Source: Dyadobacter chenwenxiniae (GTDB lineage Bacteria > Bacteroidota > Bacteroidia > Cytophagales > Spirosomataceae). From it: DNA of 64,000 nucleotides. A program made the position numbers and the translations under genes. This document shows positions 1 through 9,139 of this stretch, in pieces (position 1 is the stretch's first letter; each line of letters opens with the position of its first letter). The notes under the pieces were generated by a model. That model was not told the DNA's origin, searched no databases, and worked only from the letters and a program-made list of their open reading frames with translations. The stretch covers positions 1,550,001 to 1,614,000 of the forward strand of contig NZ_CP094997.1 of the NCBI RefSeq assembly GCF_022869785.1, written 5' to 3'.

Positions 1-318
1 TTGCTGGCTCCCACTCATACATTGCTCACAATGCATACACGATTGCGAAAACCAGCTCAGCCCAACCTTGTCACCTACTTTTATGCCCTTGACCCGGCTG
101 CCTGCGTTAACTACTTCACCCACAATTTCGTGTCCCGGGACAAACGGGAATTGCGTCATATCCCAATCATTGTTGAGCATGCTGAGGTCAGAGTGGCACA
201 AGCCGCAATATGCGACTTTGATGTCGACCTCTTCCAGCCCAATTTCGGGTAGTTCGTATTGAAACTTTTGCAGTCTGCCCTTTGGCTCGTGCGCTGCAAA
301 ACCATTCACCTTGATCAT
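1..318 (-). CDS. Zinc-dependent alcohol dehydrogenase, N-terminal part (runs off the window)
   Basis: A reading frame begins with ATG at 318 and is open through base 1, giving the first 106 residues of a medium-chain GroES-like alcohol dehydrogenase that would oxidise or reduce alcohols and aldehydes with NAD(P). Visible marks are the catalytic-zinc region GLCHSD (Cys41), the PGHE motif (His63, Glu64) and the structural-zinc cysteines C94, C97 and C100 in SCMHCEQC. The spacing matches the cinnamyl-alcohol/YahK-type dehydrogenases, although the exact substrate cannot be told. The C-terminal Rossmann domain lies outside the window. A plus-strand frame over the same bases is its antisense shadow. 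Confidence 0.9.
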   Translation of the reverse strand, partial: MIKVNGFAAHEPKGRLQKFQYELPEIGLEEVDIKVAYCGLCHSDLSMLNNDWDMTQFPFVPGHEIVGEVVNAGSRVKGIKVGDKVGLSWFSQSCMHCEQCMSGSQQ

Positions 319-420
319 ATTCACCGGTTTTATACTTTTAAAATCACAAGATCTCTTCTGCAAAGTTACCCGGCCCAATGCCGGACGCAGGTAAGAGGAT
401 CAAAGGGAAAAGTATAAAAA

Positions 421-1308
421 TCAAATAATGCTTTTTCGTATCGTCCCGGGCGTTTGTCCGGTCTTCTTTTTGAAAGAATTGTTAAAGTAATTGGCGTATT
501 CAAAGCCAAGGCTGTATGCGATTTCGGAGATGGGCCAGTCTGTATGTTTCAGCAAAGCTTTGGCCTCACCCATTACCCGGTCGGAAATATGGACGGAAGT
601 GGGTTTCCCGGTAACTTCCATAACAGCATGGTTCAAATGATTGACGTGGATAGCCAGCGCGTCCGCATAATCGCTCGCCGTCTTGAGTTTCAGCGAACGT
701 TGCGGGTCATCGATCGGAAATTGCCTTTCGAGCAGTTCCAGGAAGAGAAAAGTGATGCGCTCTGAAGCATTCTTATTTTTAAGACCGCCAGAATCGGGCT
801 TCATTTTTAATGCTTCATGAATGATCAGATCGAGGTGGCTTTTCAGAAGGTTGTATTTGTAAATATAGTCTGACTGGATCTCTGAAAGCATATTCTGGAA
901 TATTCCGCTGATGTATGTCACCTGCGCATCCGTAAGAAAGAAGACCGGATTGCTTCCTGTTTCCAGCAGGGCAGTGTTAAGCAGGCTCTCACTCCGCTCT
1001 TTTTTTTGCACGAACTCTTTTTTGAATAAACAGAAATAACCCAGTTGTTCCGCAGCAAGCGGTTCCCACGAAAACGGCGTTAGCGGGTTATAGAAGACCA
1101 GTGCGGGCCGGTCAATTTCAGTTTCAAAGTGATGCCAGCTTAGTTTGCTTTTACTAAGAATCAGGGATATTTTGTAAAAATCCCTTCGGTTATAGACATG
1201 GGGTGCTCGGCAATAATCACCGTTTTGAAATACATTAAAATGACTGTTCTCGTCTGAAATGATTCCTTTTTCCGCATAAAAATCTTCAACCGTTCCCTGC
1301 CTTTTCAT
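421..1308 (-). CDS. AraC family transcriptional regulator
   Basis: A 295-residue DNA-binding regulator. Residues about 190-290 form the double helix-turn-helix of the AraC/XylS family, including SEIAYSLGFEYANYFNNSFK and the following GQTPG turn, which is typical of the second HTH. The N-terminal 170 residues look like an effector-binding cupin-type domain, with no membrane segment. The start is the ATG at 1308. It sits between the alcohol dehydrogenase and an ABC permease on the same strand. The gap to the dehydrogenase start is about 100 bp, so it may control that gene, but this is inference. The ligand is unknown. Confidence 0.9.
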   Translation of the reverse strand: MKRQGTVEDFYAEKGIISDENSHFNVFQNGDYCRAPHVYNRRDFYKISLILSKSKLSWHHFETEIDRPALVFYNPLTPFSWEPLAAEQLGYFCLFKKEFVQKKERSESLLNTALLETGSNPVFFLTDAQVTYISGIFQNMLSEIQSDYIYKYNLLKSHLDLIIHEALKMKPDSGGLKNKNASERITFLFLELLERQFPIDDPQRSLKLKTASDYADALAIHVNHLNHAVMEVTGKPTSVHISDRVMGEAKALLKHTDWPISEIAYSLGFEYANYFNNSFKKKTGQTPGTIRKSII

Positions 1309-1339
1309 AAAATGAAGTTAAATTAATCAAATGATTTTT

Positions 1340-3736
1340 TCAATGTCCTTTCAGCGAATCAGTAGGGTTCATCAACGCAGCTTTCAGGGATTGGTAGCCA
1401 ATGGTTGCGAAGGTGATCAGGATCATTAGTAGACCGGTGATAGCGAAGACGCTAAATGTCATCGGGATATGATAGGCGAAATTTTGGAGCCATTGATCCA
1501 TTAACCACCACGCCAGCGGAAAAGCAATGGCGGTTGCGATCAAGACGAGCAGAAGAAAATCTTTCGTCAGCATGGCTACTACATTGTGAACTGTGGCGCC
1601 CAGCACTTTTCGGATACCAATTTCTTGTCTCCTCCGGTCCGCTGTGAATGCCGCCAACCCAAACAGACCGAGGCAAGAAATAATGATCGTGAGAATGGCG
1701 AAATACCTGGCCAGCTGCCCTACAAGCTGCTCAGATGCGTATTGTGCCTGGTAATCATGGTCGAGGAACCGGTAATCGAATGAGTAGCCGGGATTGAATT
1801 GCTTGTGAAAATTCCGGATGTTTTCAATCGTTTCTTTTTCCTGGCTGGCCGCCAGTTTAGCCATCACCAGCATCGTTTCCGCCGGTGAAATGTAAAGGAT
1901 AAACGGTCGTATGGCTTCGTGCAGGGAATTGAAGTGAAAATTTTTGCTGACTCCCACAATGTGCCGTTCCTGGCCACCGATCATGACTGTCTTGCCAATC
2001 GGATCGGAAAGTTCCATCGCCTTGACCGCAGCTTCATTGAGGATAATGCTGGCCGCTTCGTTGCCGTAACTTTTTGAAAAACTGCGCCCTTCCAAAATTT
2101 TAATGTCCATCGTTTCGATCAGGTCGTAGTTGACAGGCATTCGGAAGAATCGGATTTTATCGTCTGCATTTTTGCCATCCCACCGGACGCCGCCGCCATT
2201 ACCGGGCATCATGGCGGGCAGGATTATTTTTTGCTGGATACTGGAAGCATTCACAACGCCGGAAACCGATTTCAGCTGCGAGAGAAACGATTCACGCTGC
2301 TCAGCAACACGACCATTCATTTCAAAATAAACCACATTGTCCTTGTCGTAACCCAGGTTTTTTTCCTGTAAATAACTGATCTGACGATAAACAACCATCA
2401 CCGAAACGATGAAGACAACGGAAACTGTAAATTGGAAAATAACCAATCCCTTTCTGATCATCAAATCGCCGAACGAACTTGCCAAACGGCCTTTCAGCGT
2501 TATTGCCGGTTTGAAACGGGAAAGGTGAAATGCCGGATAACTGCCTGCCAGCAATCCGGTGATGATCGAAGCGGTGAGCGTAAGCAGGGCAATTTTTAAA
2601 TCAGAATGCAGCGAAAGGGATTTGCCGGTGATCGCATTAAACTGCGGGAGCAGCATCCATGTTAACAGGATGGCGACCAGCAATGCTAAAAAGCTCATCA
2701 GCAGCGATTCGCTCAGAAACTGGAATACCAATGTAGATCTGCTTGCACCGAGCGCCTTTTTTACACCCACTTCCTTCACACGCATGGAGGCTTTGGCGGT
2801 GGAGAGATTCATGAAATTAATGCAGGCAATGACCAGGATCAGCACGGCTATTCCGGCGAAAAGCCTGACATAGGTGATTTTACCGCCCACTTGTACGCCA
2901 TTTTCATAGTTTCCGTACAGATAAGCATCCGAGTATTTGCGCAGGAACAATGTGGATGTTGAATCGTTGAAAGCAGTTTTAGCGAGGCCGGCCATCTTTT
3001 GGTTCACCCGGTCAATGTCCGCACCTTCTTTCAAAACGACAAAATTGTCGAATGGCCCGCTGCTGGTGCGGACATCGCCTTTAGGCACAATCTGGTTCCA
3101 GGCGTCCATAGACAAGAGAAAGTCGTGCTGCTGCGATGAGTTAGCTGGGAAATCCTCAAAAACACCGGTTACCATACATTTTCCTGAAAAGGCCTGCCAT
3201 TTCCATTCAAGGATTTTCCCGACAGCGAGCTCCGGCTTGCGGAAAAACTGAACGGCCAGTTTTCTCGAGATCGCAATGGAATTTTTGTCCCGCAGCACCT
3301 GGTCTTTCTGGCCATGAATGAGCGCAAAAGAGAACGCATTGAAATAGTCCTGGCTAACAAAATTCCCGCCTGCGCTCATGGTTTTATTCCCGGCGGTAAG
3401 GCTGAATTTCTGAAACCAGCTGGCCGGCGTAGTCATGACAGCTGCTTCCACCTCGGGCAGGTCTTTCAATAAGGTTTCCATCATATGATCGCCTGTTGCA
3501 TTGGAAGTGGCGATTTGGTTACCAGCCTGCTCATGGATCATTACTTCATAAAGGCGGTTGTCTTTTTCATGAAATTTATCAAAACCCACTTCATCCGAAA
3601 CCCAAAAACAGATAAGCAATGCGCATACCAGCCCAGTCGATAACCCGAGCAGGTTTAGCAATGTAAACTGCTTGTTCTTCAACAAATAACGCCATGCGGT
3701 TTTGTTATAATTCAGAAGCATGTAGGGGTTCAGCAT
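1340..3736 (-). CDS. ABC transporter permease, MacB/FtsX family
   Basis: A 798-residue inner-membrane permease with the Bacteroidota layout: an N-terminal transmembrane helix (around residues 20-40), a MacB-type periplasmic core, a first FtsX block of three helices (about 290-430, with the motif VKEVGVKKALGAS), a second periplasmic domain, and a C-terminal FtsX block (with RRQEIGIRKVLGA). Such proteins work with a separate ATPase in export of peptides, lipids or drugs, or as mechanotransmitters. No ATPase gene is adjacent. The ATG at 3736 is chosen because family members start just before the KTAWRYLLKN segment; the upstream extension to 3862 is not family-like. The specific cargo is unknown. 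Confidence 0.9.
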   Translation of the reverse strand: MLNPYMLLNYNKTAWRYLLKNKQFTLLNLLGLSTGLVCALLICFWVSDEVGFDKFHEKDNRLYEVMIHEQAGNQIATSNATGDHMMETLLKDLPEVEAAVMTTPASWFQKFSLTAGNKTMSAGGNFVSQDYFNAFSFALIHGQKDQVLRDKNSIAISRKLAVQFFRKPELAVGKILEWKWQAFSGKCMVTGVFEDFPANSSQQHDFLLSMDAWNQIVPKGDVRTSSGPFDNFVVLKEGADIDRVNQKMAGLAKTAFNDSTSTLFLRKYSDAYLYGNYENGVQVGGKITYVRLFAGIAVLILVIACINFMNLSTAKASMRVKEVGVKKALGASRSTLVFQFLSESLLMSFLALLVAILLTWMLLPQFNAITGKSLSLHSDLKIALLTLTASIITGLLAGSYPAFHLSRFKPAITLKGRLASSFGDLMIRKGLVIFQFTVSVVFIVSVMVVYRQISYLQEKNLGYDKDNVVYFEMNGRVAEQRESFLSQLKSVSGVVNASSIQQKIILPAMMPGNGGGVRWDGKNADDKIRFFRMPVNYDLIETMDIKILEGRSFSKSYGNEAASIILNEAAVKAMELSDPIGKTVMIGGQERHIVGVSKNFHFNSLHEAIRPFILYISPAETMLVMAKLAASQEKETIENIRNFHKQFNPGYSFDYRFLDHDYQAQYASEQLVGQLARYFAILTIIISCLGLFGLAAFTADRRRQEIGIRKVLGATVHNVVAMLTKDFLLLVLIATAIAFPLAWWLMDQWLQNFAYHIPMTFSVFAITGLLMILITFATIGYQSLKAALMNPTDSLKGH

Positions 3737-3908
3737 ATCTTTAATATTTACGATTTTTTGTAGCACATAAGAATGCGTAAGTATGTAAATAATTGCCGTA
3801 TATACAAGAAATTTATATATAAAAAACGCTTGGTGCGTGTGACCCAGCATTGCTGCTGGCATTCAGCGATGCGCGGCTTGTGAGCAAGCAGTCAAATGGC
3901 GGCTTTGG

Positions 3909-5234
3909 TTAATCGATTGTTTTTGCATTGACTTTTACATTGGTCAGCTTAAAATCCTGCACGACACTTTTATCAAAGGCAGCGTTTTTCGCAGTAATGT
4001 TCAAATCCTCAAACCGGAATCTTGACAATTTATCATAGTCACCCGGACTTACGTCGAAAAACACCTCGCATTTCATATCAATGTTTTTTAAACTAATGTT
4101 GTCACAATAGGATAGGGGAACGTCTTTTCTTCCCTTCAGGTCGAAAAACTGCTTCCAGGGTTTCACATAGATCAAACTATATGCATAACCCGTAATGTTC
4201 TCGACGCTGACAAACTCATATTTTTGCGGCGTGTCGGGTCTCATTTTAAGCCATAGCACACGCATCGCGTTGGTAATGTGGCAGTTGCGCATGACGATGT
4301 TTTTGTTGTGAATGGCTTCGCTGCCACAGGTAAGTGCTGCATGGCAAAACCCGAATTCACAATCTTCGATGATTACATTTGTGTTTGCACCATTGCCCTT
4401 GTCCGTATCTGCATAAGGACCTTTTCCGCCTTTCAGGGCAATAGCATCGTCATTTACAGCGAGATAGCAATTTTTGATTAACACATTATTACAAACATCG
4501 AGGTCGATTGCATCTGTGCTGGGTGCTTTAATGGGTTCGTGCGGCGCGGTAATGCGGACGTTCAGGATCTTAATGTTGTTGCATTGATAATAATGACTCG
4601 TCCAAAAACCCGAATTTTGCAGCCGGACATCCTGCACTTGCACATCATTACTTTTCCAGATAAAGACCAGCCGCGGACGCGAAACTTCCAGATTGGTGCA
4701 ATTCGGGTTTTCTTTTCTTCTTTGCCAGAACGCCTTCCAGTAATTCAGCCCGTTCCCGTCAATGATGCCCTTTCCCGTGATGGTGAAACCGTTGACACCG
4801 TACGCATTAACGAGCGCAGGAAAATAATCCAAAGTTTGTCCTTCCATACGCGAAGGCATTATTGGGTAGTCGGCTATTTTATCAGACCCTTTCAATGTAG
4901 CGCCTTCCGACACATGTAAATGGGTTTTTGGCTTAAAAAATAAAGCGCCGCTCAGGAATGTGCCTTTCGGGATAACTATTACACCGCCGCCCTGCTTGTG
5001 CGCCAGATCAATGATTTTCTGAATAGCCGCAGTTTGCACCACATTGCTATCCGCTGATGCACCATGTTTTGTAATGACAAATTGTTTACCTAAGTTTTCC
5101 GGTTTGATCCTTGAACTGTTTGAAAACCAATCGGATATTTTCGTCCCGTCGGGGAATTCCGTCGATTTTTCAGATTGTGAAATTGAGACAAAAGAGATAA
5201 GAAGGGCGAAAAACAGCAGACAAAATTTTGCCAT
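3909..5234 (-). CDS. Glycoside hydrolase family 28 (polygalacturonase-like) secreted protein
   Basis: A 441-residue protein with a signal peptide (residues 1-19, ending near VSISQ) and a right-handed parallel beta-helix. It has the repeated short strands and the N-terminal pectate-lyase-type entry GASADSNVVQTAAIQKIID. GH28 active-site regions can be followed: STDAIDLD, NDDAIALKGG with the Asp pair, the CHAALTCGSE region where GHG normally sits, and WLKMRPD in place of the RIK motif. The replacement of GHG by CHA is a noticeable departure, so the substrate may differ from plain polygalacturonate. It probably acts in the periplasm or outside the cell on pectin-like polysaccharide. No SusC/SusD genes lie nearby. 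Confidence 0.88.
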   Translation of the reverse strand: MAKFCLLFFALLISFVSISQSEKSTEFPDGTKISDWFSNSSRIKPENLGKQFVITKHGASADSNVVQTAAIQKIIDLAHKQGGGVIVIPKGTFLSGALFFKPKTHLHVSEGATLKGSDKIADYPIMPSRMEGQTLDYFPALVNAYGVNGFTITGKGIIDGNGLNYWKAFWQRRKENPNCTNLEVSRPRLVFIWKSNDVQVQDVRLQNSGFWTSHYYQCNNIKILNVRITAPHEPIKAPSTDAIDLDVCNNVLIKNCYLAVNDDAIALKGGKGPYADTDKGNGANTNVIIEDCEFGFCHAALTCGSEAIHNKNIVMRNCHITNAMRVLWLKMRPDTPQKYEFVSVENITGYAYSLIYVKPWKQFFDLKGRKDVPLSYCDNISLKNIDMKCEVFFDVSPGDYDKLSRFRFEDLNITAKNAAFDKSVVQDFKLTNVKVNAKTID

Positions 5235-5426
5235 AACAAAGGTCAGGGGTTAATGTAATGACAATTTAGGATTTTCTTGCTTATTATTTTCACTCCGTTC
5301 GCAGCACCTGCCAGCATATTAATCTTTGTTTTTTTGTTGATAGTAATGCATTAGAACATTCTTGACGAAACCAGTAAGATGAGTTGAAACCGCCAGTAAG
5401 GCCCAAAACACGCAATGAAAAAACCT

Positions 5427-5888
5427 TTACACACCAAGCCGCATTGCGATCAAGTGCTTTTTAAAACCTACTTTTTCATAGGCCTTGATGGCCGGGATAT
5501 TTTCGTCATATACGTCCAGCCGCAGCTCCGTAATGTTTTGTGAAATAGCCCATTGCTTTAATGTTTCAATAACTTTCTGGTTTATTCCTTTTCCCCGGTG
5601 TTCCGGCTTGACGTACATAAAACCCAGATACGCATGTTGCTGGTGCATCAAATAATGCCTGGCGTTTTCGATCCTCGCATAACCTGAGCCTACCAGCTCG
5701 CCATCCAGTTCTGCAACGACGATCTCGATGTGGGACGACGCAATCATTTCTTCTATGTTATAATAATGGACGGGATCGTTTTTGATCAAAGGATTGAAAG
5801 GACGTTCGGCAAGAATGACACCTTGCTCAAAGGATCTTAAAGTGGGTAAATCGGATAACTGAGCTGTTCTGACAAGAATTTCTGACAT
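5427..5888 (-). CDS. GNAT family N-acetyltransferase
   Basis: A 153-residue cytoplasmic acetyltransferase. The acetyl-CoA pyrophosphate-binding motif A is clear: YVKPEHRGKGINQKVIETL, with the R/Q-x-x-G-x-G/A signature as HRGKGI. Motif B follows with LRLDVYDENIPAIKAYEKVG, the usual end of GNAT domains. The ATG at 5888 gives the full-length family size. Its substrate cannot be inferred. It is monocistronic, with an AT-rich gap of about 190 bp before the pectinase-like gene. Confidence 0.9.
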   Translation of the reverse strand: MSEILVRTAQLSDLPTLRSFEQGVILAERPFNPLIKNDPVHYYNIEEMIASSHIEIVVAELDGELVGSGYARIENARHYLMHQQHAYLGFMYVKPEHRGKGINQKVIETLKQWAISQNITELRLDVYDENIPAIKAYEKVGFKKHLIAMRLGV

Positions 5889-5937
5889 GTATTGAAAATG
5901 ATTAAACGTTTGAAATAGCCTAGCGGATTTATATTAT

Positions 5938-6163
5938 CTAGGAAAAAAGCCTGCCATTTTGAACCAGCTCCATGAATGCTTTTTGGTAACATTCCTTTTT
6001 CCCAAACTGGCCCAGCGTCATAATCTTTTCCTTTCCGTTGAAAATAAGCACATTTTCTCCATATGCTTCCATGAGGTCAATGTCAGATAAATAAATAATA
6101 TGAAAGCCTCAGGCTCATTGAGCTCCACTTTTCTACACACGAGCGGGAGGAAGTGAAGCGCCA
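5938..6163 (-). pseudogene. Frameshifted remnant resembling a LytTR DNA-binding domain
   Basis: On the minus strand two short overlapping frames join if a single base is restored near 6095. The upstream part reads VELNEPEAFILF and the downstream part reads DIDLMEAYGENVLIFNGKEK and ends at a stop at 5938. The order (aromatic strand, D-I-x-L-M-E-A-Y-G, then a beta hairpin) resembles the DIxYIEAxGxYV region of LytTR response regulators. No intact start is evident. The similarity is judged by eye and the fragment is short, so this could be a different small domain. Confidence 0.35.
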
Positions 6164-6300
6164 TCTTGCTGATTTTTAAAGAGGTTATCCAACCAATTCA
6201 ACGCAATTCTAATCCAGTAAGATGAAATTTCTTGTCATTTTAAGTAGCGTTTCAATGTCCTTTTACGACATCATTATGAACCAATTAATCTATTAGCAAA

Positions 6301-6798
6301 ATGAAAACACAATTCTTGATGCGTATGACGCTTTTGCTCTTCATCCTGTCAATTTCCTTTGCGTGTAACAAGGAAAACAACATTGCTCCTGACCCGGATA
6401 ATGGCTTATTCGTCCAGACAAACCGTGAAGAGTATCACAAGCTCATGGCAGCACGCGAGACCTTTGACGGGACGCCATTTGAAATCAAAAACGTTGACAG
6501 AACGGGTAACACATTGAAGATACGGTTGATGGGCGCCAGCGGCATTGAGAACTACAAAGTGGTTTGGGATGGCCTGCTGCTCGAATCTTTCCCAATGCAG
6601 GCCAAGCTGGTGGTGGGATACGATGTGCCGGATGGGGTCCAGGATGCCATGTTGCATGATTACACGCTGGAAGTGGATCTTCAAAAGCTGTTTGGCAGCA
6701 CAGCAAATGCTTCGGACGTGACTGTGCAAGTGTCCAACGGCTCCAAAAAACAAGATACGGTAATTGATCCCGACGGAAGCACATCCAGTCCGAAGTAA
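6301..6798 (+). CDS. Hypothetical lipoprotein
   Basis: A 165-residue protein whose first 22 residues are a lipoprotein signal peptide ending in the lipobox-like SFAC, with Cys22 as the predicted lipidated residue. The rest is soluble, without a recognised domain, and ends in a short Ser/Thr/Pro-rich tail. It lies directly upstream of an ECF sigma factor and its membrane partner, but a strong hairpin (6830-6856) separates them. It could be a target or sensor linked to that sigma factor; this is speculation. Confidence 0.75.
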   Translation: MKTQFLMRMTLLLFILSISFACNKENNIAPDPDNGLFVQTNREEYHKLMAARETFDGTPFEIKNVDRTGNTLKIRLMGASGIENYKVVWDGLLLESFPMQAKLVVGYDVPDGVQDAMLHDYTLEVDLQKLFGSTANASDVTVQVSNGSKKQDTVIDPDGSTSSPK

Positions 6799-6829
6799 CA
6801 CAGCGTTCTATTCAATCACCTTATCATTT

Positions 6830-6856
6830 ATTGCCCCCGGTTACGCCGGGGGCAAT
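6830..6856 (+). terminator. Strong hairpin after the lipoprotein gene
   Basis: An 11-bp perfect inverted repeat: ATTGCCCCCGG, a 5-nt loop, then CCGGGGGCAAT. It follows the lipoprotein stop by about 30 bp. No U-run follows, so it may be an attenuator or a mRNA stabiliser. It also covers the most upstream possible TTG start (6831) of the sigma-factor frame, which argues for the later GTG start. Confidence 0.65.
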
Positions 6857-6872
6857 AGCGCTATATCTTCCT

Positions 6873-7436
6873 GTGGAATGGCTATCTGATTGTACTACCG
6901 ATGAAAAACAATGGATTGAACGCTGTGCGAAAAAAGATCCCAAAGCACAGCAATGGGTTTTTAAGCACTTTTTTGGTTTAGCGATGGGCATCTGCGTGCG
7001 ATACCTGTCTGTTTACGATCTCGCCCAGGAAGCGGTCAGTGATTCTTTCCTCAAGATATTTGATCAGCTCCCCAGGCAACTTTCAGAAATACGGTCTTTC
7101 AGGGCCTGGATGCGTGCCATGGTTGTTCGCACAGCCATCGACTATTTTCGAAAGGAGAAGAAAAACTTTGCTGTAACAAGTTTGGATGCAGTTGACGGGC
7201 ATGCTGAAATAGATGAGCAAGTGACTTCAAAACAGTCGGTAGCGGAGATTTTACAACTGCTTGATAAGCTTCCGCCCGTTTGGAAAGTGGTGTTCAACTT
7301 GTATGAAGTGGAAGGTTACAGCCATGAAGAAATTGGTAAAATGCTATCTATCACAGCCTCATCGTCAAGGGTTTATCTTGCAAAAGGTAAGCAGAGCCTG
7401 CGGAAAATGATCGCAATACAAAACGGAAGCAATTGA
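6873..7436 (+). CDS. ECF-type RNA polymerase sigma-70 factor
   Basis: An approximately 187-residue extracytoplasmic-function sigma factor. Region 2 is visible as LAQEAVSDSFLKIFDQLPRQ followed by FRAWMRAMVVRTAIDYFRK. Region 4 is visible as LDKLPPVWKVVFNLYEVEGY, then SHEEIGKMLSITASSSRVYL and the family-typical KGKQSLRKM. I prefer the GTG at 6873 because the frame upstream runs through a terminator-like hairpin. The next gene starts 1 nt after its stop, a usual arrangement for a sigma factor and its regulator. The factor likely redirects RNA polymerase to a small regulon; the signal is unknown. Confidence 0.88.
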   Translation: MEWLSDCTTDEKQWIERCAKKDPKAQQWVFKHFFGLAMGICVRYLSVYDLAQEAVSDSFLKIFDQLPRQLSEIRSFRAWMRAMVVRTAIDYFRKEKKNFAVTSLDAVDGHAEIDEQVTSKQSVAEILQLLDKLPPVWKVVFNLYEVEGYSHEEIGKMLSITASSSRVYLAKGKQSLRKMIAIQNGSN

Positions 7437-7437
7437 G

Positions 7438-8673
7438 ATGTCAGACCAGGAACCCGAAAGCAAGCGGATGATCGACCAGCTCTGGGAGTACACCGAGCCC
7501 TACAGGCCCGGCGCCTGGGAGCATTTTGAACGATTGCGGGACAAGCAGAAGCGTAAAAGGAGGGTTGTCACTTTTTGGCTGAATGCAGCTGCTGTGCTTG
7601 TCTTTTTCGGGACAGCAATTTTGGTATACCAACTAATGCACCGGGGGAAAACAGCGGAGAACGCAATTGCTGTAAATCAGGTCAGAAACGACAGGGTTCC
7701 TGGCAAAGAAAACCTGGAAAAATTGTCGTCTTCTGCAAATACTGGCAGCGTGATATCCAGCCTGGATTTGGGTCAGGTGAATAGAAAAAAAGAAAGAATA
7801 GCAGCTGGAACACACAGTCGGCAGAGTTTCAAGAAGGCATCCTTAATCACAATGTCGGAATACCAGCCGGCAAATGAAATCGCTATGACGGATCAGACAA
7901 CGAAACAGGAAATAGCTAGCCCAAATTTCCTGCAATCCCGACTTTTTCGGGTTCAAAACGTTCATTTTAGTAAATTGTACATTCCAATAAGGCAGCAGCA
8001 CTCAGAGTCAGCCACTCGTCTGCCTAATCATATTCGTTTCGGCCTTACCGTTTCACAGCAATCAAATCAGGCCGCCGGCACGCGTCCGGAGTTGAATTAT
8101 GGCATTGGCGGTGCTTTGTATTTTCCCGTTACACAGAAGATGGTTTTTGTCACAGGCACATCTGCAAGTAAGCAGTCCTTGCATGTAGAAAAAGATATCG
8201 TTGCATCAACGCCTTTAAATGGGCTTCCCCAGCTAGAACGCGCCCGTTATCAATGGTTCAATGTGGAAGTGCCCATGCACATGCAATACAGCCTTAGAAC
8301 TTTCAAAAAGGCAGCAATCACCGCTGTGGGCGGCTTTTCAGTGGTGGGCAGCGTCGGGCAGATTTCGGATTACCTGTATAAAACCAGCCGCACCATTACA
8401 ACGGTGACCGAAACCGCAGGCGGGCCGGTTGTGGTCTCGACTCAAACTGTTGAAGATTTTAGCTCCGTAACGGAAGATAATAAGAAGGCCAGCTGGGTTT
8501 TTGGCGGCGCTCTTTATTTCGGGCTTGGATTCAACTATCAAATGAAAGATTACGGTCTGGGAATCGAACCATATGTGAAATATCCGATCGGCCCCGTAAC
8601 CGCCGAAAAGTTGCAGCTCACTTCCCTGGGCGTTCAATTGAGATTGACAGGATTGATTAGTAAACCAAGGTAA
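7438..8673 (+). CDS. Sigma-factor partner: membrane-anchored N-terminus with an outer-membrane-barrel-like C-terminus
   Basis: A 411-residue protein translationally linked to the sigma factor (1-nt gap). The N-terminal 40 residues are charged and cytoplasm-like, residues about 43-63 form one transmembrane helix (FWLNAAAVLVFFGTAILVYQ), and a long linker follows. From about residue 190 the sequence has alternating strands, with glycine/aromatic repeats such as FGGALYFGLGFNYQMKDY and a closing strand LGVQLRLTGL, like a small outer-membrane beta-barrel. Position and topology fit an anti-sigma-like regulator. How one chain could hold both an inner-membrane helix and a barrel fold is unclear. The function is inferred from context only. 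Confidence 0.7.
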   Translation: MSDQEPESKRMIDQLWEYTEPYRPGAWEHFERLRDKQKRKRRVVTFWLNAAAVLVFFGTAILVYQLMHRGKTAENAIAVNQVRNDRVPGKENLEKLSSSANTGSVISSLDLGQVNRKKERIAAGTHSRQSFKKASLITMSEYQPANEIAMTDQTTKQEIASPNFLQSRLFRVQNVHFSKLYIPIRQQHSESATRLPNHIRFGLTVSQQSNQAAGTRPELNYGIGGALYFPVTQKMVFVTGTSASKQSLHVEKDIVASTPLNGLPQLERARYQWFNVEVPMHMQYSLRTFKKAAITAVGGFSVVGSVGQISDYLYKTSRTITTVTETAGGPVVVSTQTVEDFSSVTEDNKKASWVFGGALYFGLGFNYQMKDYGLGIEPYVKYPIGPVTAEKLQLTSLGVQLRLTGLISKPR

Positions 8674-8689
8674 AATGAAACAAAAAGCT

Positions 8690-9022
8690 TTATCATTAGG
8701 ATGAGATTTAATGTTCCGGATTGGAAATAATGGTTTTTGACCATGGCAGGAGTTACAACTGGGAACTGCATTTGCAGACGTTGAAGATCCGCTCTACATC
8801 GGTTTGAAGCTGAGCCAGTTTCTGCTGAACAGCTTGACCTCCATACTGGTGACTACGACTTTGGCATCCGAGTCGCAAGATGCGGGCTTACTTTCTTCCT
8901 GTTGAGATTTCGGTGTACTTACCGTCAATTGTAATCCTGGCGTAGATGTGGGCTTTGCCGTCTGCTTTCGCTTTTTGTCTGTACAGCCAAAAGAGTACAG
9001 GTAGGTTCTGTTTCATCTTCAT
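8690..9022 (-). pseudogene. Decayed tyrosine-integrase N-terminus (older island)
   Basis: Starting at ATG 9022 the minus strand reads MKMKQNLPVLFWLYRQKAKA and continues as HIYARITIDGKYTEISTG before a stop. This is clearly homologous to the arm-type DNA-binding N-terminus of the integrase at 34738-34935 (MKFKQNLSLLFWLYRGKASK). In other frames the homology continues with QQKLAQLQTDVERIF and QMQFPVVTPAMVKNHYF, matching the segment ending in HITPVMVKNAYLG of the intact enzyme. At least two frameshifts and a nonsense codon are present, and everything after about residue 110, including the catalytic domain, is gone. Confidence 0.82.
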
Positions 9023-9098
9023 CACCCTCACAGTTTAAGGTTAGAAAAGCATTGATGTTTACGAAACCTTGCTCAAAATCGCCTCGTCAAACATGTCC

Positions 9099-9139
9099 AT
9101 TCGGTAACCTAATTTAGTTAGCAAAGCAGGTTACCGAAT
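9099..9139. promoter_or_regulatory. Inverted-repeat operator upstream of the decayed integrase
   Basis: ATTCGGTAACCT (9099-9110) and AGGTTACCGAAT (9128-9139) are perfect 12-bp inverted copies separated by 17 bp, about 80 bp upstream of the remnant integrase start. The living integrase has the same layout with a changed central base pair (AGGTGACCGAAT). The site is likely an operator, or an arm site bound by an integrase or excisionase. Confidence 0.6.

Noticed and set aside
1..252. A plus-strand frame of 83 codons at the left edge
   Set aside because: The minus strand carries a well-supported zinc alcohol dehydrogenase with Cys and His ligands over the same bases.
6831..7436. TTG start for the sigma factor at 6831
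   Set aside because: The first 14 codons would lie in a perfect 11-bp hairpin that looks like a terminator, and the GTG at 6873 gives a normal-length ECF sigma factor.
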